In this document: one piece after another, positions 16,862 to 24,423 of the stretch
Layout of the letters: the number at the start of each line of letters is the position of its first letter
How positions within the stretch are numbered: the stretch's first letter is position 1
From: an uncultured Collinsella sp.
Lineage (GTDB): Bacteria; Actinomycetota; Coriobacteriia; Coriobacteriales; Coriobacteriaceae
Reading direction: 5' to 3'
Assembly (NCBI GenBank): GCA_900545075.1
Contig: UQXT01000009.1
Span: 1 to 30,499, forward strand
Length of the DNA stretch: 30,499 nt
Position numbers and translations under genes: made by a program
Notes under the pieces: model-generated
The model's database searches: none
What the model was told of the DNA's origin: nothing
The model's input: only the letters and a program-made list of their open reading frames with translations

Positions 16862-18529
16862 ATGCCTACTGACATCGAAATCGCACGTTCCGTCACGCCG
16901 CTGCCCATTACCGAGGTGGCTAAGAACGCCGGCGTCGACGTAAAGCACCTGATTCCGTACGGCTTCGACAAGGCTAAGGTCGACTATTCACTGCTCAACG
17001 AGCCGACCGATCACCAGGCCAAGCTCGTCCTCGTGACCGCCATCAACCCCACGCCCGCCGGCGAGGGCAAGACCACCACGACCATCGGTCTGGCCGATGG
17101 TCTGCGCCGTCGCGGCGTCAAGAGCGCTGTGGCCCTGCGCGAGCCTTCGCTCGGTCCCGTCTTTGGCGTCAAGGGCGGTGCCGCCGGCGGCGGCTGGGCG
17201 CAGGTCATCCCCATGGAGGATATCAACCTGCACTTTACCGGCGACTTCCACGCTATCGGTGCCGCCAATAACCTGCTGGCCGCCATGCTCGACAACCATA
17301 TTCAGCAGGGCAACCAACTCGGTATCGACGTTAAGCGCATCACCTGGAAGCGCGTCGTCGACATGAACGACCGCCAGCTGCGCCATGTCATCGACGGCAT
17401 TGGCGGCAAGGCCCAGGGCGTGCCGCGCGAGGACGGCTTCGATATCACCGTTGCCTCCGAGGTCATGGCGATCCTGTGCCTGTCCACGAGCATCAACGAC
17501 CTCAAGGAGCGCCTGGGCGAGATCGTCGTCGGCTACAGCTTTGCCGGCGACCCCGTTCGCGCTCGCGACCTCAAGGCTCAGGGCGCCATGGCTGCGCTGC
17601 TTAAGGATGCGCTCAAGCCCAATTTGGTGCAGACGCTCGAGGGTACGCCCGCGTTTGTCCACGGCGGTCCCTTCGCCAACATCGCCCACGGTTGTAACTC
17701 CATCATGGCCACGCGTATGGCCATGCGCTTTGGCGATGTCGCCATTACCGAGGCAGGCTTTGGCGCCGATCTGGGTGCCGAGAAGTTCCTCGACATCAAG
17801 TGCCGCATGACGGGCGTTCGCCCCAGCGCCGTCGTGATTGTCGCCACCGCCCGAGCGCTTAAGTACAACGGCGGCGTTGCCAAGGCCGACCTTAACGACG
17901 AGAACCTCGATGCCCTCAAGGCCGGCATGCCCAACCTGCTGCGCCACGTCGACAATATCCAGAGCGTCTATGGTCTTCCCTGTGTGGTCGCCATCAACCG
18001 CTTCCCGACGGACACCGAGGCAGAGCTTGCGCTCATCGAGTCCGAGTGCCAGAAGCTCGGCGTTAACGTTAAGCTGTCCGAGGTTTGGGCCAAGGGCGGC
18101 GAGGGCGCGCTCGAGCTGGCCGACGAGGTCATGCGCCTGATCGAGCAGCCGAGTGAGCTCAAGTTTGCCTACGAGGACGGCGCCGATGTCGCTGACGCTC
18201 TCGAGGCCGTTGCCACCAAGGTCTACCGCGCCGATGGCGTCGACTTTACGCCGGCTGCCAAGCGTCAGCTCGCCGAGCTGCGCGAAAACGGCTTTGGCAA
18301 CCTGCCGGTGTGCGTTGCCAAGACGCAGTACAGCTTTAGCGACAACGCCAAGGCTCTGGGCGCGCCCGAGAACTTCCGCATCACCGTGCGCGAGCTCAAG
18401 GTTTCCGCCGGTGCCCACTTTGTGGTCGCACTGACTGGCAGCGTTCTGACCATGCCGGGCCTGCCCAAGGTGCCCGCGGCGGAGAATATCGACGTCGACA
18501 ACGACGGCAACATCACCGGCCTGTTCTAA
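16862..18529 (+). CDS. fhs: Formate-tetrahydrofolate ligase
   Basis: A 555-aa cytosolic enzyme that makes 10-formyl-THF from formate, THF and ATP, the entry step of the reductive folate branch. It has the P-loop P-T-P-A-G-E-G-K-T (residues 63-71), E-P-S-L-G-P-V-F-G, the G-G-A-A-G-G-G motif, and F-A-N-I-A-H-G-C-N-S, all typical and in order. The length equals the family norm. The start ATG was chosen over an upstream in-frame ATG (16787) because GAAAGGA at 16849-16855 precedes it at proper spacing and family similarity begins here. The upstream ATG would put the coding region over the promoter. It stands alone between ruvB and a strong terminator. The matching fchA and folD genes lie 10 kb away. 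Confidence 0.97.
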   Translation: MPTDIEIARSVTPLPITEVAKNAGVDVKHLIPYGFDKAKVDYSLLNEPTDHQAKLVLVTAINPTPAGEGKTTTTIGLADGLRRRGVKSAVALREPSLGPVFGVKGGAAGGGWAQVIPMEDINLHFTGDFHAIGAANNLLAAMLDNHIQQGNQLGIDVKRITWKRVVDMNDRQLRHVIDGIGGKAQGVPREDGFDITVASEVMAILCLSTSINDLKERLGEIVVGYSFAGDPVRARDLKAQGAMAALLKDALKPNLVQTLEGTPAFVHGGPFANIAHGCNSIMATRMAMRFGDVAITEAGFGADLGAEKFLDIKCRMTGVRPSAVVIVATARALKYNGGVAKADLNDENLDALKAGMPNLLRHVDNIQSVYGLPCVVAINRFPTDTEAELALIESECQKLGVNVKLSEVWAKGGEGALELADEVMRLIEQPSELKFAYEDGADVADALEAVATKVYRADGVDFTPAAKRQLAELRENGFGNLPVCVAKTQYSFSDNAKALGAPENFRITVRELKVSAGAHFVVALTGSVLTMPGLPKVPAAENIDVDNDGNITGLF

Positions 18530-18554
18530 GCCTGCTGCCCATAGCTGCTTGTCC

Positions 18555-18592
18555 GCCCCGTCGTGCCTACCAAGGCCCGGCGGGGCTTTTTT
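18555..18592 (+). terminator. Rho-independent terminator of fhs
   Basis: GCCCCGTCG at 18555-18563 pairs with CGGCGGGGC at 18578-18586 (8 of 9 bases), loop 14 bases, followed directly by six T. Confidence 0.92.
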
Positions 18593-18658
18593 ATCCTTAG
18601 GCCCGCGCATGTCTTGTAGATACCGACGGGCTCTGCCCATCATAGGCTTTTGCGCGGG

Positions 18659-18664
18659 TAGAAT
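18659..18664 (+). promoter_or_regulatory. Possible -10 element of the membrane protein gene
   Basis: TAGAAT preceded by CGGG, 46 bases before the ATG at 18710 and downstream of the fhs terminator. No good -35 is seen. Confidence 0.35.
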
Positions 18665-18709
18665 GCATGGATAACTTGATGCTTACAGGCGACGGAAAGG
18701 AAACGTTGC

Positions 18710-19717
18710 ATGGACCAGGACAAGACGACCGTGATGGGCGGATATGGCTCCGCACAGGCTGGCGATAGCGCCGATGCGACCCGCGTTGTTCCCAACCCCG
18801 GCTATACCGACCCCGCCGCGACGCAGCCTTCTGCCGATCCCACCCGGGTTATGGGCTATGGCGACACGGCGCAGGATTCTTACGCTGCATCTTCGCAAGG
18901 CCCCTATGGCAACGCAGCTCCGGATCCGTTTGATTACGCACCGCAGGATTCTTATGCTGCCTCGACGCCGAATCCCTATGATGGCCTGCCGCAGAATCCC
19001 ATTCCGCAGCCTCAGCAGACGACGTATATGCCGCGTACGGCGCAGGTCCAGTCTCGTTATGAGTCGCGCGATCCGCATGCGTGCCAGCCGTATCGCGAGT
19101 ATCCCAAATCGATTCCGCAGTATGGTGAGGACGAGGAGAAGGCACCGTCGCGTTCGTCGAGCGTGATCAAGAAAATCCTGATTGTGCTGGCGATCTTCTT
19201 TGCCTTGTCGGTCGTGTTCGCCATCGTGTCGGGCATGCTCAACAAGCGGGGCGCCACGACCGATGCCACGACCGAGCAGGCCGAGACCACCCAGTCTGCT
19301 GCCGTCGACCTGAGCGATATCCCGGGACAGTACTGGTCCAACGCCAAGAAGCTCCTCAAGTCGCGCGGAGCCGACCTTTCGAACGCCGTGATTCTGACCG
19401 ACGATGGCTCAACGCCCGTCATCGATTCCAACTGGGTTGTTACGAATGCCTACTATAACGACAACGGCAACCTGGAGATTCAGCTCACGCACAAGAACAG
19501 CTATGGCAACTCGTCCGGCGGCCAAAGCGGTACCGACAGCTCGAGCTCCAACACGCTGGAGGACCTGAGCAACAAGGCGCAGGAATTGGGAGACAAGGCG
19601 CAAGAGCTGGGCGATACAGCCCAAAACCTCGGCGATACTGCTCAGAATCTGGGCGATATGGCTACCAATGCCTGGAACGCCCTACAAAACGGCATTTCGG
19701 GCGCACAGGGTAACTAG
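18710..19717 (+). CDS. Single-pass membrane protein with disordered N-terminus, PASTA-like region and heptad tail
   Basis: A 335-aa protein of unknown function. Residues 1-150 are Pro/Tyr/Gln/Asp-rich and presumably disordered and cytoplasmic. They carry D-K-T-T-V-M (4-9), D-A-T-R-V-V (22-27) and D-P-T-R-V-M (43-48), each with a Thr before a hydrophobic residue as in known actinobacterial Ser/Thr-kinase and FHA partner sites. One transmembrane helix spans about 152-177 after K-K. Residues about 205-262 faintly resemble a PASTA domain (Y-W-S-N-A-K-K-L-L-K-S-R-G). A Ser/Gly linker leads to four heptads A-Q-(E/N)-L-G-D-(K/T). RBS GGAAAGGA precedes the ATG. It converges on the CDF gene with 18 bases between stops. 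It could be a signalling or cell-wall sensor protein; this is inference. Confidence 0.85.
   Translation: MDQDKTTVMGGYGSAQAGDSADATRVVPNPGYTDPAATQPSADPTRVMGYGDTAQDSYAASSQGPYGNAAPDPFDYAPQDSYAASTPNPYDGLPQNPIPQPQQTTYMPRTAQVQSRYESRDPHACQPYREYPKSIPQYGEDEEKAPSRSSSVIKKILIVLAIFFALSVVFAIVSGMLNKRGATTDATTEQAETTQSAAVDLSDIPGQYWSNAKKLLKSRGADLSNAVILTDDGSTPVIDSNWVVTNAYYNDNGNLEIQLTHKNSYGNSSGGQSGTDSSSSNTLEDLSNKAQELGDKAQELGDTAQNLGDTAQNLGDMATNAWNALQNGISGAQGN
19574..19657 (+). repeat. Four 21-bp tandem units coding heptads
   Basis: Units at 19574, 19595, 19616 and 19637 encode KAQELGD twice and TAQNLGD twice. The third codon positions differ between units, so the repeat is kept at protein level. An amphipathic helix or coiled coil is expected. 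Confidence 0.8.
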
Positions 19718-19735
19718 CGTCCGAGCGGAGCGGGG

Positions 19736-20917
19736 CTACAGCTGCTCTGCCGGACGCTCGGGCGAGCTAAAGCCCGAATCGAACGTGACGACGCATGACG
19801 CATCGGGCCGGCGCTCGTGCACGATGCGCGTGACGAGCTCCAGCAGCTCCTCGTCGGATATGTCAAAGCCGTCGGGACGCACCAGGTCAAACGAAACAAA
19901 GCCGTCGTGCTCATGTAAGTCGTGGATGGAGAGCGCAGGGTCGATCTGCGCTACGCCGCGCTTTACCCAGCCGCGCAAGTCATCGCCGGTTGTCGCGATG
20001 GGGTCGCAGTGCAGCGTAATGCCAATGCCCATCTGGCGTTTGATGTCGTGTTCGATGGTGTCTAGAATCTCGTGGTGCTCAAAGGCATCGCCCTCGCCGG
20101 GCATTTCCACGTGCGCGCTGGCAAACTGGCGGCCGGGGCCGTAGTCGTGCACCATCAGGTCGTGCGTGCCTAGGACCTGCGGATACGACATAATCTTGTC
20201 GCGGATTGCCTGGACGAGCTTGGGGTCGGGCGCTTGTCCCAGCAGTGGGCTGATGGCGTCGCGCACCAGGCCCATGCCGCTGATGCAGATGAAGATGCCC
20301 ACGCCCAGGCCTGCCCAGCCGTCGAGATCAAAGCCGGTCGCTTGCGAAATAAGCGCCGCCGCCAAGACCGAGCCCGAGGTGATGACGTCATTCTTGGAGT
20401 CCTGTGCCGTGGCGATGAGCGTCTCCGAGCCGATGCGATCACCCAACGTGCGGTTGAACGCGGCCATCCAGAGCTTAACGAGCATGGATGTAGCCAGTGC
20501 CGCAAGGGAAACGAGCGTGTAAGCGGTGGGGGAGGGCTTGATGATTTTGGTAACGGACTCGAGCACCAGATTGATGCCGACAGCACAAACGAGGACGGCG
20601 ACAACCAGACCGGCGAGGTATTCGTAGCGGCCGTGGCCATAGGGGTGGCCTTCGTCGGCCGGGCGGCTGGCAAGTCGGAATCCGAGCAGGCTCACGATGT
20701 TGCTCGAGGCATCGGAGAGGTTGTTGAAGGCGTCGGCGATAAGCGAGACAGAGCCGGCGAGCAGACCCGCGATGCCCTTGGCTAGGCACAGGGCAATGTT
20801 GAGGCCAATGCAAATGAGGCTTGCGACAAAGCCCGCGTTGGTGCGGCAGGAGGTATCTATCGGCTCGCTTTCGCTGCCGGGAACAAGCGTATGTACCAGC
20901 CGATTTACAAATAGCAT
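19736..20917 (-). CDS. Cation diffusion facilitator transporter, probable Mn2+ exporter
   Basis: A 393-aa inner-membrane metal/proton antiporter with six predicted membrane helices and a cytoplasmic C-terminal domain. In helix 2 the site is N65-x3-D69 (A-D-A-F-N-N-L-S-D) and in helix 5 D173-x3-D177 (Q-D-S-K-N-D-V). The N/D plus D/D set is the one described for manganese CDFs, unlike the H/D pattern of zinc exporters. H-P-Y-G-H-G-R-Y-E-Y is the typical loop. The ATG at 20917 was chosen because AGGACG lies 8 bases upstream. In-frame ATGs further up lack an RBS and would run into a conserved leader. Its leader and first 27 codons are repeated at 22612-22798. The C-terminal domain keeps a His-rich cluster (F-E-H-H-E). 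The metal is inferred, not shown. Confidence 0.92.
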   Translation of the reverse strand: MLFVNRLVHTLVPGSESEPIDTSCRTNAGFVASLICIGLNIALCLAKGIAGLLAGSVSLIADAFNNLSDASSNIVSLLGFRLASRPADEGHPYGHGRYEYLAGLVVAVLVCAVGINLVLESVTKIIKPSPTAYTLVSLAALATSMLVKLWMAAFNRTLGDRIGSETLIATAQDSKNDVITSGSVLAAALISQATGFDLDGWAGLGVGIFICISGMGLVRDAISPLLGQAPDPKLVQAIRDKIMSYPQVLGTHDLMVHDYGPGRQFASAHVEMPGEGDAFEHHEILDTIEHDIKRQMGIGITLHCDPIATTGDDLRGWVKRGVAQIDPALSIHDLHEHDGFVSFDLVRPDGFDISDEELLELVTRIVHERRPDASCVVTFDSGFSSPERPAEQL

Positions 20918-20950
20918 AGCGGTCGTCCTAACAATCATGGTTAAGGGGAT

Positions 20951-20956
20951 AGTGTA
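20951..20956 (-). promoter_or_regulatory. Possible -10 element of the CDF gene
   Basis: TACACT on the minus strand, inside a 19-base block (AGCTACACTATCCCCTTAA) that is identical in both copies of the direct repeat. It lies 34 bases before the start codon. Confidence 0.4.
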
Positions 20957-21007
20957 GCTTGCGCGGGTGCGCTGCGTGTCGAAGCTCAGAAAATGCAGCA
21001 ATGGTCT

Positions 21008-21023
21008 GCCCGCGTTAACGGGC
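21008..21023 (-). other. Small hairpin at the upstream edge of repeat copy A
   Basis: GCCCG pairs with CGGGC around a 6-base loop (TTAACG on the minus strand). In copy B (22783-22798) both arms change together to GCTCG and CGAGC, keeping the pairing. Confidence 0.5.
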
Positions 21024-21178
21024 GACGTGGGGTGAGCAGGGCGCATCGCTCGGCGAGTATGGTTTCCCCGACTCGTCGATGGGCGGAACGCGTTTCTGCG
21101 CTACCATTTGCACTAGTTATGACTGCAGCCGTGCCGCATGTGCAAACCGTGCGCCGCGGATTAATTGGAAGGGGAGCT

Positions 21179-22570
21179 ATGGCGACGAGCGTTACGCCTG
21201 AAATCAACGGATACGAGCTGACCGATGATCAGGTTGGCAAGCTCCGCAGCTGGTGCAAGGGCAACGCGGGAGCGGCGTCGTCCGCGACGGGTGAGACGTT
21301 CGCGCGTCCGCTTGCTCCCGTACTTGTTGGCGGCGACCTGTTTATCTACTCGATGAGCCGCATGTTTTTTGAGTCCTATGGCGTGAGGCCGCTTGTTCTA
21401 ATCGCGGAGAACGTCAAGATCGTGACGACGACCAAATTCGCCGAGATCATGTATGTTCACGGTACCGATGACGAGCCCACGCTGCTCGGCGCCCTCAAGG
21501 CCGTCTCGGATGCCGTTGCGCCCTGTGACCCGATGCTTCACGTTTTGGGTACGGGCGACTGGTATGCCCGCACGTTTGCTCGTAATGCGGAGCTGCTGCG
21601 TTCTTGGGGCTTTACCACGCCGTACTGCGACTACGACACGTTTGACTCCATTACGCAAAAAGGCATCTTCCAGAGTATTTGCGACGAGCTGGGCATCGCC
21701 CATCCCGGCACCTATGCCATGCCTTGTGACGAGTCGGTCGAGGCCGTTGACCCGTATGCCTGCCCATTTGGCTTCCCTGTCATTGCCAAACCTTCGAATT
21801 CCGCTGCTTGGCATTATGTCGAGTTTGACGGCAAGGCAAAGGTCATGACGGTTGACTCCGCGGAGGAACTCGCCCGCGTCTACTCGGCGCTTCGCCCTTC
21901 GTGCTATGACAAAGATCTGCTGGTTCAGGATATGATTCCCGGATTCGATGAGTCGCTCTATTCCATTACCTGTTTTGCCTGGAAGGGCAAGGTTGAGTTC
22001 TCTGTCTTGGGTCACGTGCTGCTGCAGGACCACGCACCCTCTGCCATCGGCAACCCGGTCGTGATCGTGGGCGATACGGAGATGCCCGCATGGAAGGTCA
22101 ATCTTCTGAACGATGCGAAGCGCTTCCTCGAGAAGGTCAACTATACGGGATTTGCCAACTTTGACGTTATGTACGACTCCCGTGACGGCTCGTATCGTTT
22201 CCTTGAGGTCAATGCCCGCCTGGGGCGCAACTCGTGGTACCTTTCGCTCGCGGGTATCGATCTGCCGCGCGTTATGGTCGATCACTGGATTGCCCCCGCA
22301 TGCCTTGGCACGAAGCCGACGGCAACGTATGGTACCCAGGGCGAGCCCTCCCATGCGTCGCGCGCATTTACGTTCAAGATGGTTCCCGATGCCGTCATCA
22401 AGCGCTATGCCGCTTCTTGTGCCGATAAGGACTATGCGCTTTCGGACAAGGCGGATGAGTCACCCGTTCTGTGTAAAGCGGACACGCTTGAGCACAGGCT
22501 CTGGGGATGGATCACAAACATGAACCAGATTCGCAAGTTTAAGCGCTACGTTGGAGATGCCCGCAAGTAG
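21179..22570 (+). CDS. ATP-grasp ligase, D-aspartate-ligase-like
   Basis: A 463-aa protein of the ATP-grasp carboxylate-amine ligase type. The N-terminal domain (P-V-L-V-G-G-D-L-F-I-Y-S-M-S-R, residues about 43-57, then E-S-Y-G-V) resembles the start of enterococcal D-aspartate ligase, which adds D-Asp to peptidoglycan precursors. F-P-V-I-A-K-P-S-N-S is the ATP-binding strand, L-V-Q-D-M-I-P-G-F-D-E-S follows it, and F-L-E-V-N-A-R-L-G-R-N carries the metal-binding Glu and Asn. A soluble cytoplasmic ligase is expected; the substrate is inferred. The ATG at 21179 follows GGAAGGGGAG. An open extension upstream to 20993 runs into the divergent CDF leader and is rejected. The gene is divergent from the CDF gene and bracketed by two 187-bp direct repeats. 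Confidence 0.85.
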   Translation: MATSVTPEINGYELTDDQVGKLRSWCKGNAGAASSATGETFARPLAPVLVGGDLFIYSMSRMFFESYGVRPLVLIAENVKIVTTTKFAEIMYVHGTDDEPTLLGALKAVSDAVAPCDPMLHVLGTGDWYARTFARNAELLRSWGFTTPYCDYDTFDSITQKGIFQSICDELGIAHPGTYAMPCDESVEAVDPYACPFGFPVIAKPSNSAAWHYVEFDGKAKVMTVDSAEELARVYSALRPSCYDKDLLVQDMIPGFDESLYSITCFAWKGKVEFSVLGHVLLQDHAPSAIGNPVVIVGDTEMPAWKVNLLNDAKRFLEKVNYTGFANFDVMYDSRDGSYRFLEVNARLGRNSWYLSLAGIDLPRVMVDHWIAPACLGTKPTATYGTQGEPSHASRAFTFKMVPDAVIKRYAASCADKDYALSDKADESPVLCKADTLEHRLWGWITNMNQIRKFKRYVGDARK

Positions 22571-22572
22571 CG

Positions 22573-22610
22573 AATAAGGTCCGGCCGCCAAGACGGCTTG
22601 GGACTTTATT
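22573..22610. terminator. Bidirectional hairpin terminator after the ATP-grasp gene
   Basis: AATAAGGTC at 22573-22581 pairs with GACTTTATT at 22602-22610. An inner stem CCAAG (22588-22592) pairs with CTTGG (22597-22601) around ACGG. It lies 3 bases after the ATP-grasp stop. The stop codon of the minus-strand 28-codon ORF falls within its left-going T-rich arm. Confidence 0.65.
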
Positions 22611-22692
22611 GGTTGGTGCGGCAAGCCGTATCGACCGGCTCGTCCTCGCTGCCGGGAACAAGCGTATGTACCAGCCGATTTACAAATAGCAT
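22606..22692 (-). CDS. 28-aa ORF matching the CDF N-terminus (leader peptide or gene remnant)
   Basis: The ORF encodes M-L-F-V-N-R-L-V-H-T-L-V-P-G-S-E and continues to a TAA after R-T-N-Q. It matches the first 27 residues of the CDF transporter, with its first 47 bases identical. It has a better ribosome binding site than the CDF gene itself (GAGGAG in the 23-base spacer) and the same conserved upstream leader. The frame ends exactly where membrane helix 1 would begin. It may be a truncated duplicate or a small expressed leader peptide; the sequence alone cannot decide. Nothing is known to me of such a peptide. Confidence 0.35.
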   Translation of the reverse strand: MLFVNRLVHTLVPGSEDEPVDTACRTNQ

Positions 22693-22798
22693 GGCGTATC
22701 TCCTCGCATCCTTGTTTAAGGGGATAGTGTAGCTCGCATGAGCGCACCGTGCGCCGATGCTTAGAAAATGCAGCAATGGTCTGCTCGAGCTAACGAGC
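22612..22798 (-). repeat. 187-bp direct repeat, copy B
   Basis: Same orientation, length and block structure as 20837-21023. It contains the 28-codon ORF, the conserved possible -10 TACACT (22726-22731) and the compensated GCTCG/CGAGC hairpin (22783-22798). It fills most of the 340-base gap between the ATP-grasp and zinc-ribbon genes; the rest of that gap holds the terminator and the RBS of the next gene. Confidence 0.9.
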
Positions 22799-22910
22799 GG
22801 CCCTTCTTGTCCGACCGGGTGCTCCATTTTGGGCCACATGGGTATGGGCATGTGCCTGCCTGCCCGACATACTTAATGTTGACAGCCCCTGTGCAAAGGA
22901 GGACGTTTCT

Positions 22911-24248
22911 ATGGACGAGATGTTTGCCATTAAATGCCAAAACTGCGGCGGTCCTATGTACTCACACCAGGCTAAACGCAGCTTTGAGTGCGCCTATTGC
23001 GGCACGGTCGTTCCGTGGCAGGCCGATGCGGGGGAGCCCAAGAGCGCCCTGGGCATTCGTCATGCGCCGCTGACGGTTGTCGATGGACTGCTTAAGCTCA
23101 CCCATGCGTCGCAGCTCGAGCGTCCGGTGGACCCCGACTGGTATTTCTTTAATGCGTACTGGCGCAACCAGTCGGTTCTGGAGCATCTGCTGTGGGAGGA
23201 CCGCGGCACGGCGCAGGAGTTTCAAGAGGCAGCGCACGTGAGCATTCCCTGCCCCTTCTGCGGCGCGTCCTTTGAAGGCGAGTCCACTCAGCGCGTGTTT
23301 GAGTGCCCGTCCTGCGGAAATAAGATCGGCGTTGCCGACCTACTCAAGCCCGGTACCTTTAGCAAGCGTCTGACCATGGGCGTTGGTGCCGAGTACGTGC
23401 CTGAGCAGGGTATTCCTTGCGAGATAACGCCGCAGCAGGCACGTGCCAACGCGCTGCAGCTGGTGCGCCAGTATCCCGATGCCTTTGCCGGGCACGACGT
23501 GGAAGACGCGATTCAAAATGACATGATGCTCTTCTACTTCCCCATGGCGCTCGCGGATTTGCGCATGATGGCGTCCTTCCCGGGCAAGGGGCTGAGCAAG
23601 GAGGCCCTGGTGTACTACGAGGTGCTCGACTGGGCGTATCCGCGGGCAAACTACCTGGACGTTCGCCTTATGGGCATTTTGGAGCCGTGGGACTTTGCCA
23701 AGGTTGGGCCGTTTGACCCGGCCATGCAGGAAGGCGACTTCCGCGTTGTCTCCGTCGATGCGTCTACCAAGGACCAGGTGGTCATTGATAAGCTGGCGCT
23801 CGACATTGCCGGCAACGATGCCGAGGCGGTGCTGGGGCTCAATAAAAAGAGCATCCGCACCTGGGCGCGCAAGGCCCGCAAGCATAAGGACGGCCTGGTG
23901 ATGGTGCCGGTCTACTTTGTCGATCGCCCGGCGTCGGATAGCCGCGACGGCGAGCAAGTGCGCATCGCCGTGAACGGCCAGACGGGTCGTGCGGCAGCGG
24001 TAGTGTTTAGCGACAAGCGCGAGACGCATGTGGTGGCGCCACTCAATCCGAATGTGGCGCTGTCGAACGAAAGCACCGTGCACGCCACGCCCATCGAGGT
24101 CAAATACGTTAAATCGCCGTTCCTATACCAGATCGTGCGCCGTGGAGGCGGAGAGCAGCCGCGTCAGGTGGCGGCGGCTGCCGAGGGTTCCTACCGAGAG
24201 GAGAAGCCCAAACGCAAGGGCTTGCTCGCTGGGATCTTTGGGAAGTAG
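22911..24248 (+). CDS. Double zinc-ribbon protein of unknown function
   Basis: A 445-aa soluble protein. The first zinc ribbon is C9-x2-C12 ... C27-x2-C30 (C-Q-N-C-G-G and C-A-Y-C-G-T). The second is C114-x2-C117 ... C132-x2-C135 (C-P-F-C-G-A and C-P-S-C-G-N). Both look like complete four-Cys sites. Residues about 170-420 have no motif I recognise; a W-A-R-K-A-R-K-H-K basic patch occurs near residue 320. The end is basic (K-P-K-R-K-G). There is no signal peptide or membrane helix. The ATG follows AAAGGAGG (22895-22902) with 8-base spacing. It stands alone, so neighbours give no clue. A nucleic-acid or protein-binding role is possible but unsupported. Confidence 0.85.
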   Translation: MDEMFAIKCQNCGGPMYSHQAKRSFECAYCGTVVPWQADAGEPKSALGIRHAPLTVVDGLLKLTHASQLERPVDPDWYFFNAYWRNQSVLEHLLWEDRGTAQEFQEAAHVSIPCPFCGASFEGESTQRVFECPSCGNKIGVADLLKPGTFSKRLTMGVGAEYVPEQGIPCEITPQQARANALQLVRQYPDAFAGHDVEDAIQNDMMLFYFPMALADLRMMASFPGKGLSKEALVYYEVLDWAYPRANYLDVRLMGILEPWDFAKVGPFDPAMQEGDFRVVSVDASTKDQVVIDKLALDIAGNDAEAVLGLNKKSIRTWARKARKHKDGLVMVPVYFVDRPASDSRDGEQVRIAVNGQTGRAAAVVFSDKRETHVVAPLNPNVALSNESTVHATPIEVKYVKSPFLYQIVRRGGGEQPRQVAAAAEGSYREEKPKRKGLLAGIFGK

Positions 24249-24311
24249 GGGAGCGGTACGGGACAGTGCGCAGTAGTGCGAGCTGTCCATCGTAGTAGAT
24301 CTAAATAAAAG

Positions 24312-24340
24312 GTGGGACGGCTGCAAAGGAGCCGTCTCAC
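24312..24340 (-). terminator. Hairpin terminator, minus direction
   Basis: GTGGGACGGCT (24312-24322) pairs with AGCCGTCTCAC (24330-24340) at 10 of 11 positions plus one G-U, loop 7. The minus strand continues with CCTTTTATTT, so it would stop leftward transcription from the ADP-ribosylglycohydrolase gene. Confidence 0.6.
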
Positions 24341-24423
24341 TGGGTAAAATCATGTTGTGCCGCGGAACCCGCTCCTCAGTCGGTCAACTTTGGAAGCGCG
24401 GGCAACGCAGGTGCCATCGTCTT

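Larger units (their letters stand above)
20837..21023 (-). repeat. 187-bp direct repeat, copy A (CDF leader and first 27 codons)
   Basis: Collinear without gaps with 22612-22798, about 81% identical by hand count. Identity is patchy. A 20-base block (20981-21000 region plus neighbours), a 19-base block ending CCCCTTAA and the first 47 coding bases are identical, while two islands of 24 and 23 bases match at only about half their positions. A GCCCG/CGGGC hairpin lies at its upstream end. Confidence 0.9.

Noticed and set aside
20993..21178. An upstream extension of the ATP-grasp gene to 20993
   Set aside because: It would start inside the divergent CDF leader; the ATG at 21179 has the RBS and family similarity begins after it.
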